Positions 1-7,380 of a DNA stretch of 24,561 nt are shown piece after piece (position 1 is the first letter of the stretch; every line of letters begins with the position of its first letter). A model generated the notes under the pieces. That model did no database searches. It was not told the origin of the DNA and worked only from the letters and a program-made list of their open reading frames with translations. The stretch covers positions 1 to 24,561 of the forward strand of contig JBDRZZ010000026.1 in the NCBI GenBank assembly GCA_039804165.1, in the 5' to 3' direction. The stretch comes from a candidate division WOR-3 bacterium. GTDB lineage: Bacteria; Hydrothermota; UBA3072. The position numbers and the translations under genes are program-made.

Positions 1-123
1 GCTTGCCAATTATCTTTTGAAGTTTCTCTACCTCATCTGACTGATTCCATGCTCCCCAGATATCTCAGAAACTGTTCGCATTTCCCTCAAACCCTCAAGA
101 ACTATCGCTAATTTCTCATCAAC
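1..123 (-). pseudogene. Relic of IS3-family transposase OrfA (partial, frameshifted)
   Basis: Reading the minus strand from 123 down gives DEKLAIVLEGLREMRTVSE and then GEHGISQ, which matches the N-terminal helix-turn-helix of IS3-family OrfA proteins (compare the family pattern of a charged start, VLEAL, TVSEIA and EHGVHPNQ). The frame meets a stop at 28-30. The sequence continues in another frame as EVEKLQKIIGK, which resembles the OrfA C-terminal coiled coil (EIEKLQRKIGQL). So at least one frameshift lies within about 40 nt. No start codon or SD is visible, and OrfB would lie before base 1. It is a dead fragment as seen here, although the remainder of the element lies outside the window. 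Confidence 0.6.
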
Positions 124-239
124 TGACTAATTCCTTCTTTTCATTCTCTGCCCCCTTCTTTATAATTTTTATTATATCTCTACACACTTCCAGTGTCCAC
201 TCCCTATGGGAAGCAGTATAGAAGAGGCTTCATTCAATT

Positions 240-911
240 ATCAAAGTGTAAACCATATGTCTTACCACATCTCATTTATAAGCCTATCCTCTATATGATT
301 TTTCTCCTCTTTAATGCTGACTTCATAATGTAATCCTCTGCCTTATTAACATCTAAAGGCATAAAAAACAATTTATTTTCAATAACTTTCTTTATCCCTT
401 CCATATTGTTAAAAGCTGTATCTTTAGAAAAAACTTTGTAAACAATAGTTAATTTGTGGCATAATCTATTATTGTTATGAGATACCACTCTTTTAGAATG
501 TGTTCTAACAATCAATGTAAGGAAGAATCTATCAGAAGGAGCATTCCTTCTCTTGGCATCCGTTCTCTTCTCTTATAACCATCATCTCCTTTTCTCTTTT
601 TAGGTTTATGAACTCCTTTCTCTATTAAAATATTCCTGAGCAAACTATAATAAAAAATGTATGTCTTCTAATTCTAATTTCTCTTTGAAATGGACAACAT
701 TAAATCTATTCTCATATTTTCCCTTGAACAAATCCGTTCCTCTCTAAGGCGGTCCGGAACCCTTCCTTCCACCTCTTTTCTTTGAAACCTCTAAGTCTAA
801 TCTTAAAGCATGTGGATAAACTCACCCCTAAAAGAATGCTCACTTGATTGCCTCCTATTTCTCTTTTAAGCCAGCTATTGATATTATCTTGTCTCTTTTA
901 ATATTTTTCAT
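240..911 (-). pseudogene. Decayed DDE transposase, ISNCY-like (multiple frameshifts and stops)
   Basis: From an ATG at 911 the minus strand gives MKNIKRDKIISIAGLKEK, then stops. Shifting frame along the strand recovers, in order, LLGVSLSTCFKI (helix-turn-helix), GKYENRFNVVHFKEKLE, VHKPKKRKG, REGMLLLIDSS (the DG.PH-type first catalytic Asp region), LITIIDYATN (second Asp block of the DDE/rve fold), then FSKDTAFNNMEGIKKVIEN, and near 250-275 IEDRLINEM, resembling the conserved C-terminal QDRLVKELR stretch. This order is that of transposases of about 400 residues in the ISNCY/ISDol1-type group. At least six breaks separate the blocks, so it cannot make a protein. The 74-codon open frame at 291-515 is only one of these blocks. 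Assignment to ISNCY is from memory of the motif order; the transposase character is fairly clear. Confidence 0.65.
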
Positions 912-979
912 CTTATTAAGAGAACATGTTTTTGAGGTTACCTCTTTCTTACAAAGAAGCGACCTTTTTCAATTCAATT

Positions 980-1029
980 TTATAAATAAATGACACATTC
1001 TACCCCTAAAATGTGACATTTATTTATAA
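980..1029. repeat. 50-bp imperfect palindrome, copy 1
   Basis: The arms are 20 bp, beginning TTATAAATAAATGACACA on the left and ending GTGACATTTATTTATAA on the right, with a single mismatch, around a 10-nt centre (CTACCCCTAA). A second copy lies at 23725-23774 in the opposite orientation. The copy sits between a minus-strand transposase relic (240-911) and a plus-strand one (1122-1365). It could be two abutting terminal inverted repeats of head-to-head insertion sequences, or the end structure of one element. Downstream on the plus side it shares AGAAGGT and a TCGAGGAA box (1065-1072) with the other copy. Confidence 0.8.
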
Positions 1030-1121
1030 ACAGAAGGTATTAAGGGTATTGAAATAAAAAGATATCGAGGAAGTTTCCAGGATAAGGGAGATAATAAATA
1101 AGTGAAAGATTCTTCAATTAA

Positions 1122-1365
1122 GGAGTGGATTTTTATATCTTGATTTATGTTTTAAAGAAGAAGGGGTTAGAGGGTTTAAAAGGCCCAAGAAAAGCTTTTA
1201 GTGATTCACAAGAAGAGAAAAAGGATGTAGAAGATTCAGTTGTTTTATTAAGGAAACAAAGCTGATTTAGAGGAATATAAGAATTATAAAAAAGAGTAGA
1301 CCAATTATTAAAAAATAAAGAAAGGAGCAACAAAAAGGGATTTAAAAAAGATAAAGAACCAAATT
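1122..1365 (+). pseudogene. Eroded helix-turn-helix transposase fragment (IS481-like N terminus)
   Basis: One open frame from 1122 reads through VLKKKGLEGLKGPRK and EDSVVLLRKQS before a stop near 1268. This pattern, a helix ending KEEGLEGL followed by a basic linker and VEDKVVxLRK, is typical of the N-terminal helix-turn-helix part of IS481-type and related DDE transposases. Coding-like sequence continues in another frame (VDQLLKNKERSNKKG) to about 1365. No catalytic domain follows, because ndk starts 220 bp later. It lies on the opposite side of the palindrome from the minus-strand relic. The family is uncertain. Confidence 0.4.
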
Positions 1366-1554
1366 AAAACTTTCCAATCTTAAAGCATTTACATAGGAGA
1401 CTTATTTTAATCTTTATTGAAGGAACTCATAAAGAGGATGGTAACCAACAAAGGATATCATCCGGGAACCAGTTAAAATTTTGATGTTGTGTCCTATTAT
1501 AATTATGTTTATATTTTAAATTGAAAGAAGTTCTTTTTAAAAGAGGCTATCACC
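1366..1554. other. Gene-free stretch before ndk
   Basis: AT-rich sequence with no open frame of useful length, no tRNA-like fold and no clear terminator hairpin. It probably completes the eroded mobile-element region that begins at base 1. I see nothing functional here. Confidence 0.5.
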
Positions 1555-1582
1555 TTGACTTTTAATTTTTAGGGAATATTTT
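1555..1582 (+). promoter_or_regulatory. Probable promoter of ndk, apparently leaderless
   Basis: TTGACT at 1555-1560, a 16-bp spacer, and TATTTT at 1577-1582. The ndk ATG begins at 1589, only 6 nt after the -10 box, so transcription would start at or next to the A of the ATG. No Shine-Dalgarno sequence is present. The same geometry occurs at dprA. Confidence 0.5.
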
Positions 1583-1588
1583 AAATTT

Positions 1589-2002
1589 ATGGAAGAGACT
1601 TTGTTACTAATAAAGCCTGATGCGATTCAAAGGAAGCTTGTTGGAAAGATAATTACAAGAGTAGAAGAGGAAGGGTTTGAGATTTTAGATATGAAGATGG
1701 TTTATCTTCCAAGAAAAGATGCTGAAGAGTTTTATATTCAGCATAAAGGAGAATATTTTTATGAAAGGTTAATTAATTATATGGGGGATAATAAAATAAT
1801 TGCTTTAAGATTAAAAGGAAAAAATGGAATAAGTAGACTTAGAGAATTAATTGGAGAAACGGATCCAAAATTGGCAAAGAAAAATACAATTCGTGGAGAT
1901 TATGGTCTTGGGGTTCCGCAGAATAGCGTCCATGCTTCTGACTCCCCTCAGTCTGCTAAAAGAGAGATTGACTTCTTTTTTAAAACTCCTCTAGGGATTT
2001 AG
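1589..2002 (+). CDS. ndk: Nucleoside diphosphate kinase
   Basis: The 137-residue product matches the usual length of bacterial Ndk. It transfers the gamma-phosphate between nucleoside tri- and diphosphates through a phosphohistidine. The start ETLLLIKPDA is the family N terminus, IRGDYG (101-106) is the conserved nucleotide-binding loop, and NSVHASDS holds the catalytic His115. The Kpn loop around YMGDNKII (64-71) is slightly divergent from the common GP form. It is the first gene of the plus-strand run. There is no Shine-Dalgarno; the -10 box lies 6 nt upstream, so the mRNA is probably leaderless. The upstream boundary is decayed insertion-sequence DNA, so this promoter is the likely driver of the whole operon. 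Confidence 0.95.
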   Translation: MEETLLLIKPDAIQRKLVGKIITRVEEEGFEILDMKMVYLPRKDAEEFYIQHKGEYFYERLINYMGDNKIIALRLKGKNGISRLRELIGETDPKLAKKNTIRGDYGLGVPQNSVHASDSPQSAKREIDFFFKTPLGI

Positions 2003-2025
2003 AGCTTCTTTATTAAGGAGGAAAG

Positions 2026-3285
2026 ATGATCATACTTACTATCAATTGTGGAAGTTCTTCAGTAAAATATATGGTATATAACTGGGATACACAAAAAGAA
2101 CTTGCTAAGGGAATTGTAGAAAGAGTAACATTAAAAGGGTCTTTTATAAGACATAAGGCAGAGGGAAGAGAAGAGGTAAGGATTGAGAAAGATTGCCCAA
2201 CTCATAAAGATGCTCTAAACCTTGTTTTTAGTCTTCTTGTTGATCCGGAAGTAGGAGTTATTAAAAACCTTAACGAAATAAACGCTGTAGGGCATAGAGT
2301 TCTTCATGGAGGGGAAAAGATAAAGCATTCAATAAAAATTGATAAAGAAGCTATAGCTTTTTTCAAAAGTATTTATGAACTTGGTCCCTTGCATCTTCCC
2401 CCCCATGTAACAGGAATTGAAGCTGCTATGGAACTTTTAGGGAATGTTCCCCATATTGCCGTTTTAGATACGGCTTTCCATTCAAGTATGCCAGAGGTCT
2501 CATATATTTATCCTGTTCCTTATGAGTGGTATGAGAAATATGGAGTCAGGAAGTATGGATTTCATGGGACTTCCCATCTTTATGTTTCAAGGAGAGCGGC
2601 TGTTCTCCTTGAAAAAGACATAAGAGAGACTAATTTGGTGACCTGTCATATAGGTAATGGAGTAAGTCTAACTGCGATAAAAAATGGGAGGTCTTATGAT
2701 CACTCTATGGGTTTAACGCCTCTTGAAGGACTCGTTATGGGAACAAGGTCTGGGAGTATAGATCCTGCAATCATCCAGTTCATATGCGAGAAAGAGAATA
2801 AAACAGTCTCGGAAGTTATTGATGATCTAAACCATAGAAGTGGGCTTCTTGGAATTTCTGGTAAATGGAGTGATAGAAGGGATATTCTTAGAGAAATGTC
2901 TAAAGGAGATAAAAGAGCTGAGCTTGCATTCAACAAAGAAGTTCATACACTTAAGAAATTTATAGGAGGATATATTGCAATTCTTGGAAGAGTAGATGCT
3001 ATTGTCTTTACAGCAGGAGCAGGAGAAAAAGCTACTCTATTAAGAGAAGCTGTTTGCCTAAATATGGAGCATATTGGAATAAAACTTGACATAGAAAAAA
3101 ACAAGGAAGAGAAAGGAGAAAGAGAAGCTTTTATTTCTACTGATGATTCTCCAATAAAAGTTCTTGTTATTCCCACAAATGAAGAAATAGTTTTTGTAGA
3201 AGATGTTGTGGGAATCCTTAAGGGCGAATACGAGTCTCATGAAACTTATAACTATTCTTTCTCTTCTCCTAATTATAAAAAATGA
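2026..3285 (+). CDS. ackA: Acetate kinase
   Basis: A 419-residue protein of the ASKHA fold that interconverts acetate plus ATP with acetyl phosphate plus ADP. Visible signatures are the N-terminal phosphate-binding TINCGSSSVKY, GHRVLHGG near residue 89-96, GFHGTSHLY, HIGNGVSL, and GLTPLEGLVMGTRSGSIDP. The late adenosine-binding motif is FTAGAGEKATLLRE, where FTGGIGEN is more usual, and VLVIPTNEE follows. The ATG is preceded by a strong AAGGAGG 5-8 nt upstream. The length is about 20 residues over the common 400, due to a C-terminal tail. No phosphotransacetylase gene is in the window. In an anaerobe this would be an ATP-yielding fermentation step, but that role is inferred. It overlaps rsmD by 4 nt. 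Confidence 0.95.
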   Translation: MIILTINCGSSSVKYMVYNWDTQKELAKGIVERVTLKGSFIRHKAEGREEVRIEKDCPTHKDALNLVFSLLVDPEVGVIKNLNEINAVGHRVLHGGEKIKHSIKIDKEAIAFFKSIYELGPLHLPPHVTGIEAAMELLGNVPHIAVLDTAFHSSMPEVSYIYPVPYEWYEKYGVRKYGFHGTSHLYVSRRAAVLLEKDIRETNLVTCHIGNGVSLTAIKNGRSYDHSMGLTPLEGLVMGTRSGSIDPAIIQFICEKENKTVSEVIDDLNHRSGLLGISGKWSDRRDILREMSKGDKRAELAFNKEVHTLKKFIGGYIAILGRVDAIVFTAGAGEKATLLREAVCLNMEHIGIKLDIEKNKEEKGEREAFISTDDSPIKVLVIPTNEEIVFVEDVVGILKGEYESHETYNYSFSSPNYKK

Positions 3286-3791
3286 ATATAATAGGAGGAA
3301 TTGCAAAAGGGCATAAAATTTTTTCTCCTCCAAATGTAAGACCAACAATTGGGAAAGTGAGAGAAGCTATTTTTTCAATTATAGATGTGAGAGGGAAAAG
3401 TTTTCTTGATTTATTTGCGGGTTCAGGAGCAGTAGGCATTGAGGCTTTATCAAGAGGAGCGGTTAAAACAGTGTTTATAGAAAGATCGAAGAAAGCCACA
3501 GATTATATAAAAAGAAATTTAAAAAAGACAGGTTTTGAGGCAATTGTAATAAATGAGTCTGTTTTTCCTGCGTTAGATAAAATTGATGAGACATTTGATT
3601 TCATTTTTATAGATCCTCCATATGATTCAGAATTAATAAGTAAAACTTTAGGTAAAATCAAGAGAGTTTTAAAAAAAGAAACGGTAATAATTATTGAAAC
3701 TCGCAAAGGAACAAAGTTTTCTTATAACGGTTTTGAAATTGTTAAAACGAAAACTTATGGGGACACCTCCCTTACATTCTTAAAGAGATGA
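3282..3791 (+). CDS. rsmD: 16S rRNA (guanine-966-N2)-methyltransferase RsmD
   Basis: A 169-residue SAM-dependent methyltransferase that modifies G966 of 16S rRNA on assembling small subunits. It starts with the family hallmark MNIIGGIAKGHK and RPTIGKVREAIFSI. The SAM-binding motif I is LFAGSGAVGIEA (residues 44-55), and the catalytic DPPY tetrad is at 111-114 in IFIDPPYDSE, the NPPY-like signature of base N-methyltransferases. Length is close to the usual 180. The start overlaps the ackA stop as ATGA, and its end overlaps coaD, so translation is probably coupled. The pairing rsmD-coaD is a very common bacterial neighbourhood, which supports the assignment. Confidence 0.93.
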   Translation: MNIIGGIAKGHKIFSPPNVRPTIGKVREAIFSIIDVRGKSFLDLFAGSGAVGIEALSRGAVKTVFIERSKKATDYIKRNLKKTGFEAIVINESVFPALDKIDETFDFIFIDPPYDSELISKTLGKIKRVLKKETVIIIETRKGTKFSYNGFEIVKTKTYGDTSLTFLKR

Positions 3792-4279
3792 GGATAGCAT
3801 TATACCCTGGGACTTTTGATCCAATAACAAATGGACATATAGACATTGTCAAAAGAGCTCTTAAGATTTTCGATCATCTAATCTTACTTGTTTCTGACCA
3901 CTATGGGAAGAGAACTCTTTTTTCTTTAGAAGAGAGAAAAAATTTATGCGAAATTGCGCTAAGAGAAATAAAAAATGTGGAGGTTCAGATCTGGAAGGGG
4001 CTTTTGGTAGAGTACCTTAAAACAAGGAAGATCGACGCAATTATAAGGGGAATCAGAGCTATTTCTGATTTTGAGTATGAGTTCCAGATGGGAATGATGA
4101 ATAGAAGGTTTTTTAAGGATGTAGAAATTTTATATTTCTTCCCTGGCGAAAATTATATTTTTTTATCTTCGAGTATTTTGAAAGAAATAGCTCTATTTAA
4201 TGGAGATATTTCGGATTTTGTGCCAAGAGAAATAGAGAGAAAGCTAAAAGAACGTCTTAGAGAAAGAAAAGAGAAGTAG
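3788..4279 (+). CDS. coaD: Phosphopantetheine adenylyltransferase
   Basis: A 163-residue nucleotidyltransferase that makes dephospho-CoA from 4'-phosphopantetheine and ATP, the fourth step of CoA synthesis. MRIALYPGTFDPITNGHIDI contains the TxGH motif (TNGH, residues 14-17) that binds ATP. IIRGIRAISDFEYEFQM is the substrate-binding helix, and LSSSILKEIA corresponds to the ISSSxIKE loop. Length is the normal 160. It overlaps rsmD by 4 nt and shares one base with the GTG start of obg. The first enzyme of the same pathway, coaX, lies three genes downstream in the same operon. Confidence 0.95.
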   Translation: MRIALYPGTFDPITNGHIDIVKRALKIFDHLILLVSDHYGKRTLFSLEERKNLCEIALREIKNVEVQIWKGLLVEYLKTRKIDAIIRGIRAISDFEYEFQMGMMNRRFFKDVEILYFFPGENYIFLSSSILKEIALFNGDISDFVPREIERKLKERLRERKEK

Positions 4280-5211
4280 TGGGAGTAGGTTCATATAAAG
4301 TCTTAATAGAGGTAAGGGGAGGGAAGGGGGGTGATGGCCTTGTAAGTTTTAGGCATTTCCCTAAAAAACCAAAGGGAGGCCCTGATGGTGGAGATGGAGG
4401 AAATGGAGGTGGGGTTTATATTGAAGCTTCGGAAAATTTTTATTCTTTGGAGCACTTGAGTTGTTTTGCATCTCTAAAAGCAGAAGACGGAGAAATTGGG
4501 GGAAAAGAAAAAAGACATGGAAGAAATGGAAATGACTTGATAATAAAGGTTCCAGTGGGAACAGCTATTTATGAAGGAGACGAGAAGAGTCTGATTGCCG
4601 ATTTAGTAGAACCAAAGCAAAAAGTTAAAATCGCTAAAGGAGGAAAAGGTGGGAAAGGTAATGCGAGCTTCGCTACTTCTACTAATCATATACCAAAAAT
4701 TGCCACTCCTGGAGAGCCTGGGGAAACGAAAAAAATTTTACTTATTTTCAGTCCAAAGGTGAAAGTCGCTGTAATAGGACCTCCAAATGTAGGAAAATCT
4801 TCTTTAATAGCCACTCTAACCGGGAAAAAGATCGATGTTGCCCCATACCCTTTTTCTACAAAAAAACCACATTTATGGACTCACATTCATAATTTTGAAA
4901 GATATACATTCCTGGACACTCCTCCTTTTGTGCCTGAAACTTTTGAGGAAATAAAAATTCTAACGAAAAGAGCAGAAATCCTTCTTATTGTTTTTGATTC
5001 TTCGGAGCTTAAAAATTTTAAAGAAATAGAAGTTATGGCAGAAGATTTCTTGAAGGAAAATAGAGACAAAAAAATTGCTATTGTTCTTTCGAAGATTGAT
5101 AAAACAGACCAAATTCCTTCTTTTATTTCCTCTTATCCAATATTTCCTTTGTCAACAGAAACAGAAAAGGGTATGGATAAATTAAGAAAATTCATATTTG
5201 GAAAAGAGTAG
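4279..5211 (+). CDS. obg: Obg/CgtA-like GTPase with short, degenerate G domain
   Basis: A 310-residue protein with the complete Obg N-terminal glycine-rich fold (residues 5-158): RGGKGGDGLVSFRHF and PKGGPDGGDGGNGGGVYI are near-canonical. It would act in large-subunit ribosome assembly. The G domain (161-310) keeps G1, GPPNVGKSS (167-175), and the G2 Thr in PFSTKKP. G3 reads DTPP (213-216) instead of DxPG, the switch II segment that normally follows (IEGAxxGxGLG) is missing about ten residues, and G4 reads SKID (271-274) instead of NKxD. The C-terminal OCT domain is absent. The GTG start shares one base with the coaD TAG stop. GTP binding may survive through G1, but normal hydrolysis or switching is doubtful. 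Family certain; biochemical activity uncertain. Confidence 0.88.
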   Translation: MGVGSYKVLIEVRGGKGGDGLVSFRHFPKKPKGGPDGGDGGNGGGVYIEASENFYSLEHLSCFASLKAEDGEIGGKEKRHGRNGNDLIIKVPVGTAIYEGDEKSLIADLVEPKQKVKIAKGGKGGKGNASFATSTNHIPKIATPGEPGETKKILLIFSPKVKVAVIGPPNVGKSSLIATLTGKKIDVAPYPFSTKKPHLWTHIHNFERYTFLDTPPFVPETFEEIKILTKRAEILLIVFDSSELKNFKEIEVMAEDFLKENRDKKIAIVLSKIDKTDQIPSFISSYPIFPLSTETEKGMDKLRKFIFGKE

Positions 5212-5212
5212 A

Positions 5213-5241
5213 TTGCAAAATTTTTCTAATGTCACTATAAT
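5213..5241 (+). promoter_or_regulatory. Probable internal promoter for dprA, leaderless type
   Basis: TTGCAA at 5213-5218, a 17-bp spacer, and a perfect TATAAT at 5236-5241. The dprA ATG is at 5248, 6 nt after the -10 box, the same distance as at ndk. No Shine-Dalgarno is present. It occupies the only intergenic gap (36 nt) in the run after ackA. Confidence 0.6.
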
Positions 5242-5247
5242 TTTTAT

Positions 5248-6309
5248 ATGATAGAATTTAATCTTTTAAAATTATCAAATTTAAAATTAAAGGCTTCTAA
5301 GTTAAAAGAAATAATTATAGAGAATAAAGATCTTCTTGAGGAGAAAGAGTTTTTTAATAAATTAATTGCAAATAAAATCTTAACAAAAGAGCAAGTTCTT
5401 CTCTCGGAAAGAAAGGTGAATATAAAAAATCAAATTCGTGCTCTTCAGGATCACAAGGTGAAAATAATTACGGTTCTTTCTAAGGAATACCCCGAGCCTT
5501 TAAAAGAGATAGAGGATGCACCTCCTATTTTATATTGTAAGGGAAATCTTTTCTCGGATGACTCTAATGCAATAGCTATAATAGGGACGAGAAAGGCCAC
5601 CGATTATGGAAGAACAGTAGCAAGGAATCTTGCTAAAGAGCTTTCTGAACGTGGAATTACTATAATAAGTGGTTTAGCAAGTGGAATTGATACTCAAGCA
5701 CACTTAGGGGCTCTTCTGAGTGGAGGGAGGACTATTGCTGTTATGGGAACAGGAATAGACTTTGTTTATCCCCCTTCAAATAGAAATCTTGCAAAAAAGA
5801 TTGTAGAAAATGGAGCATTACTTACAGAACTACCACCGAATTCTCCAGCGCTTCCTTATCACTTTCCTTCAAGAAATAGAATTATAAGTGCACTCTCTAA
5901 AGCAGTAATTGTGGTTGAAGCTTCTCTCCAAAGTGGTGTTTTCTCTACAGTGAGATGGGCTCTTGAATATGGAAAGGATGTTTATGCTGTCCCTGGAGAT
6001 ATAAATAGAAAAAGTTCAATGGGAACAAATGAACTCCTAAAAAATGGAGCTTTTCCTCTAACAAGTTACGAAGATTTATTAAATAATACAAAACTTTCGG
6101 TTAAAGAAAAAGAAGAAAAAAGGATCCCCGCTTTAGATGAAAAGGAGCAAAAACTGTTCGAGGTTTTAAATACAATGCCCAAGAGTATTGATTTATTAGT
6201 AAAAGAAGTTGGATATACCCCTCAAGTTGTTATAGCTACGCTGGCTTCCCTTGAAATAAAAGGGCTTGTAAGAGAATTGCCGGGAAAAAGGTTTATAAAA
6301 GAAGAATGA
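5248..6309 (+). CDS. dprA: DNA processing protein DprA/Smf
   Basis: A 353-residue DNA-protecting protein that binds incoming single-stranded DNA and loads RecA during natural transformation. An N-terminal helical region (1-70) is followed by the Rossmann-like DprA core (about 100-285) with IIGTRKATDYG, SGLASGIDTQAH, VMGTGIDFVYPP, ELPPNSPALPYHFPSRNRIIS and YAVPGDI. A winged-helix domain ends the protein (295-353). In the core, SGVFSTVRWALEYGKD replaces the usual SGSLITARFALEQGRD. It has its own probable leaderless promoter and overlaps coaX by 4 nt as ATGA. In the absence of visible competence genes, its job could be transformation or a general recombination role. The PilT-type ATPases nearby would be consistent with DNA uptake. 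Confidence 0.93.
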   Translation: MIEFNLLKLSNLKLKASKLKEIIIENKDLLEEKEFFNKLIANKILTKEQVLLSERKVNIKNQIRALQDHKVKIITVLSKEYPEPLKEIEDAPPILYCKGNLFSDDSNAIAIIGTRKATDYGRTVARNLAKELSERGITIISGLASGIDTQAHLGALLSGGRTIAVMGTGIDFVYPPSNRNLAKKIVENGALLTELPPNSPALPYHFPSRNRIISALSKAVIVVEASLQSGVFSTVRWALEYGKDVYAVPGDINRKSSMGTNELLKNGAFPLTSYEDLLNNTKLSVKEKEEKRIPALDEKEQKLFEVLNTMPKSIDLLVKEVGYTPQVVIATLASLEIKGLVRELPGKRFIKEE

Positions 6310-6998
6310 TTGGAATAATAGATATTGGGAATACCTTCTTTCACTGTGGACTATTTAAGAGTTTTGAACTTATAAAAGTTAAAAGGACTCTGAGTCCTCT
6401 TGAAGTTAAAAATTTCTTTAAAAAAGTGAAAGATATTCTATGTATTTCTGTTGTTCCTTCAAAAAAGAAGTTGATTGAAGAAGTTCTTGAAGTTGAATTG
6501 ATTTCTTTTCCTTCTCATCTTATCCAATTGAGTTATAGCTCAAAACCTGGAGAAGATAGGCTTGCCAATGGTATTGGAGCTATGGAAGTGAGTGGATTAC
6601 CTGTGATTGTTGTTGATTGTGGAAGTGCAATAACGATCGATCTCTTTAGCGACCCAGATGATTCTAAATTTTTGGTTAAGTTTGAGGGAGGTGCTATCTT
6701 ACCTGGACTTTCTTTATATTTTGAAGCCATCTATACTGCAGGAGCTTTGCTTCCCTCTATATCTCCTCAATTTGTTAGTAGTATTGGAAAAACAACAGAG
6801 GATTGTATAAAATTTGGCGCTTATGGATGTTTTGTTGGAGGGATGAAGGAAATTTTACTAAGACTGGATTATAAAAATAAAAATCTTATATTTACAGGTG
6901 GGGATGGGAATAAATTTTCTTCTTTTTTTGGAGCAAAATATGAGCCCAATTTAACTTTGAAAGGAGGAGTCGTTGCCTATAACAAGCTCTGCTCTTGA
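6306..6998 (+). CDS. coaX: Type III pantothenate kinase
   Basis: A 230-residue ASKHA-fold kinase that phosphorylates pantothenate, the first step of CoA synthesis. IIDIGNTFFHCG (4-15) is the phosphate-binding motif, PGEDRLAN (81-88) is the pantothenate-binding GxDR motif, and VVDCGSAITID (102-112) carries the catalytic Asp104. Further signatures are GGAILPGLSLYFEAIY, IGKTTEDCIKFGAYG and TGGDG. It is somewhat shorter than the common 255. The ATG overlaps the dprA stop. Type III enzymes typically need a monovalent cation and resist CoA feedback; that is family knowledge. The gene pairs functionally with coaD upstream. Confidence 0.93.
   Translation: MIGIIDIGNTFFHCGLFKSFELIKVKRTLSPLEVKNFFKKVKDILCISVVPSKKKLIEEVLEVELISFPSHLIQLSYSSKPGEDRLANGIGAMEVSGLPVIVVDCGSAITIDLFSDPDDSKFLVKFEGGAILPGLSLYFEAIYTAGALLPSISPQFVSSIGKTTEDCIKFGAYGCFVGGMKEILLRLDYKNKNLIFTGGDGNKFSSFFGAKYEPNLTLKGGVVAYNKLCS
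6962..6967 (+). promoter_or_regulatory. Shine-Dalgarno deciding the TTG start of tsaE
   Basis: The stretch AAGGAGGAG at 6961-6969 lies inside the coaX 3' end, 5-10 nt before the TTG at 6973. It is the only good ribosome-binding site near the start and supports TTG over the ATG at 7003, which would remove ten conserved-looking N-terminal residues. Confidence 0.6.
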
Positions 6999-7380
6999 AA
7001 CAATGCTATTAGCGGAAAATTTGGTAAGGGATATTTTTAAGCCTACTTGTGTTGCTCTTTTCGGAGAATTGGGTTCAGGTAAAACGGTTTTCGTTAAAGG
7101 GTTAGCAAAAGGACTTGGGATAAAAGAAGAAATAAGAAGCCCAACTTTTGTCTTAATGTGTTCCTATTATGGGAGAATGAAATTAAATCACATTGATCTT
7201 TATAGAATAGAAAGAGAGGAAGAATTTTTCCCTCTTGAAGAAGTTTTAAGTGAAGGAATTACAGCTATAGAGTGGGCGGAAAAGGTAAAGGAAATTCTAC
7301 CCCCAAAAAGAATAGAAGTTAAATTTAAAATCCTTTCACAAAATAAAAGGGAGATAATAATAGATGATTATAGGGATTGA
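6973..7380 (+). CDS. tsaE: tRNA t6A biosynthesis ATPase TsaE
   Basis: A 135-residue P-loop ATPase that drives the TsaB-TsaD complex in forming N6-threonylcarbamoyladenosine at position 37 of ANN-decoding tRNAs. The Walker A motif is GELGSGKT (31-38), followed by FVKGLAKGLGI and the family motif SPTFVLM. HIDLYRIE and GITAIEWAEKV are the conserved Asp and Glu-Trp segments. It starts with TTG, supported by a strong GGAGG inside coaX, and overlaps coaX by 26 nt and tsaB by 17 nt. Having tsaE directly before tsaB is a common arrangement. The catalytic partner tsaD is not in the window. Confidence 0.92.
   Translation: MPITSSALETMLLAENLVRDIFKPTCVALFGELGSGKTVFVKGLAKGLGIKEEIRSPTFVLMCSYYGRMKLNHIDLYRIEREEEFFPLEEVLSEGITAIEWAEKVKEILPPKRIEVKFKILSQNKREIIIDDYRD

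Noticed and set aside
291-515. 74-codon minus-strand open frame as a gene
   Set aside because: It is one uninterrupted block of the decayed ISNCY-like transposase and continues in other frames on both sides.
2700-3348. Antisense open frames opposite ackA
   Set aside because: They lie on the complement of a strongly conserved gene, have no homology or ribosome-binding sites and follow its codon pattern.
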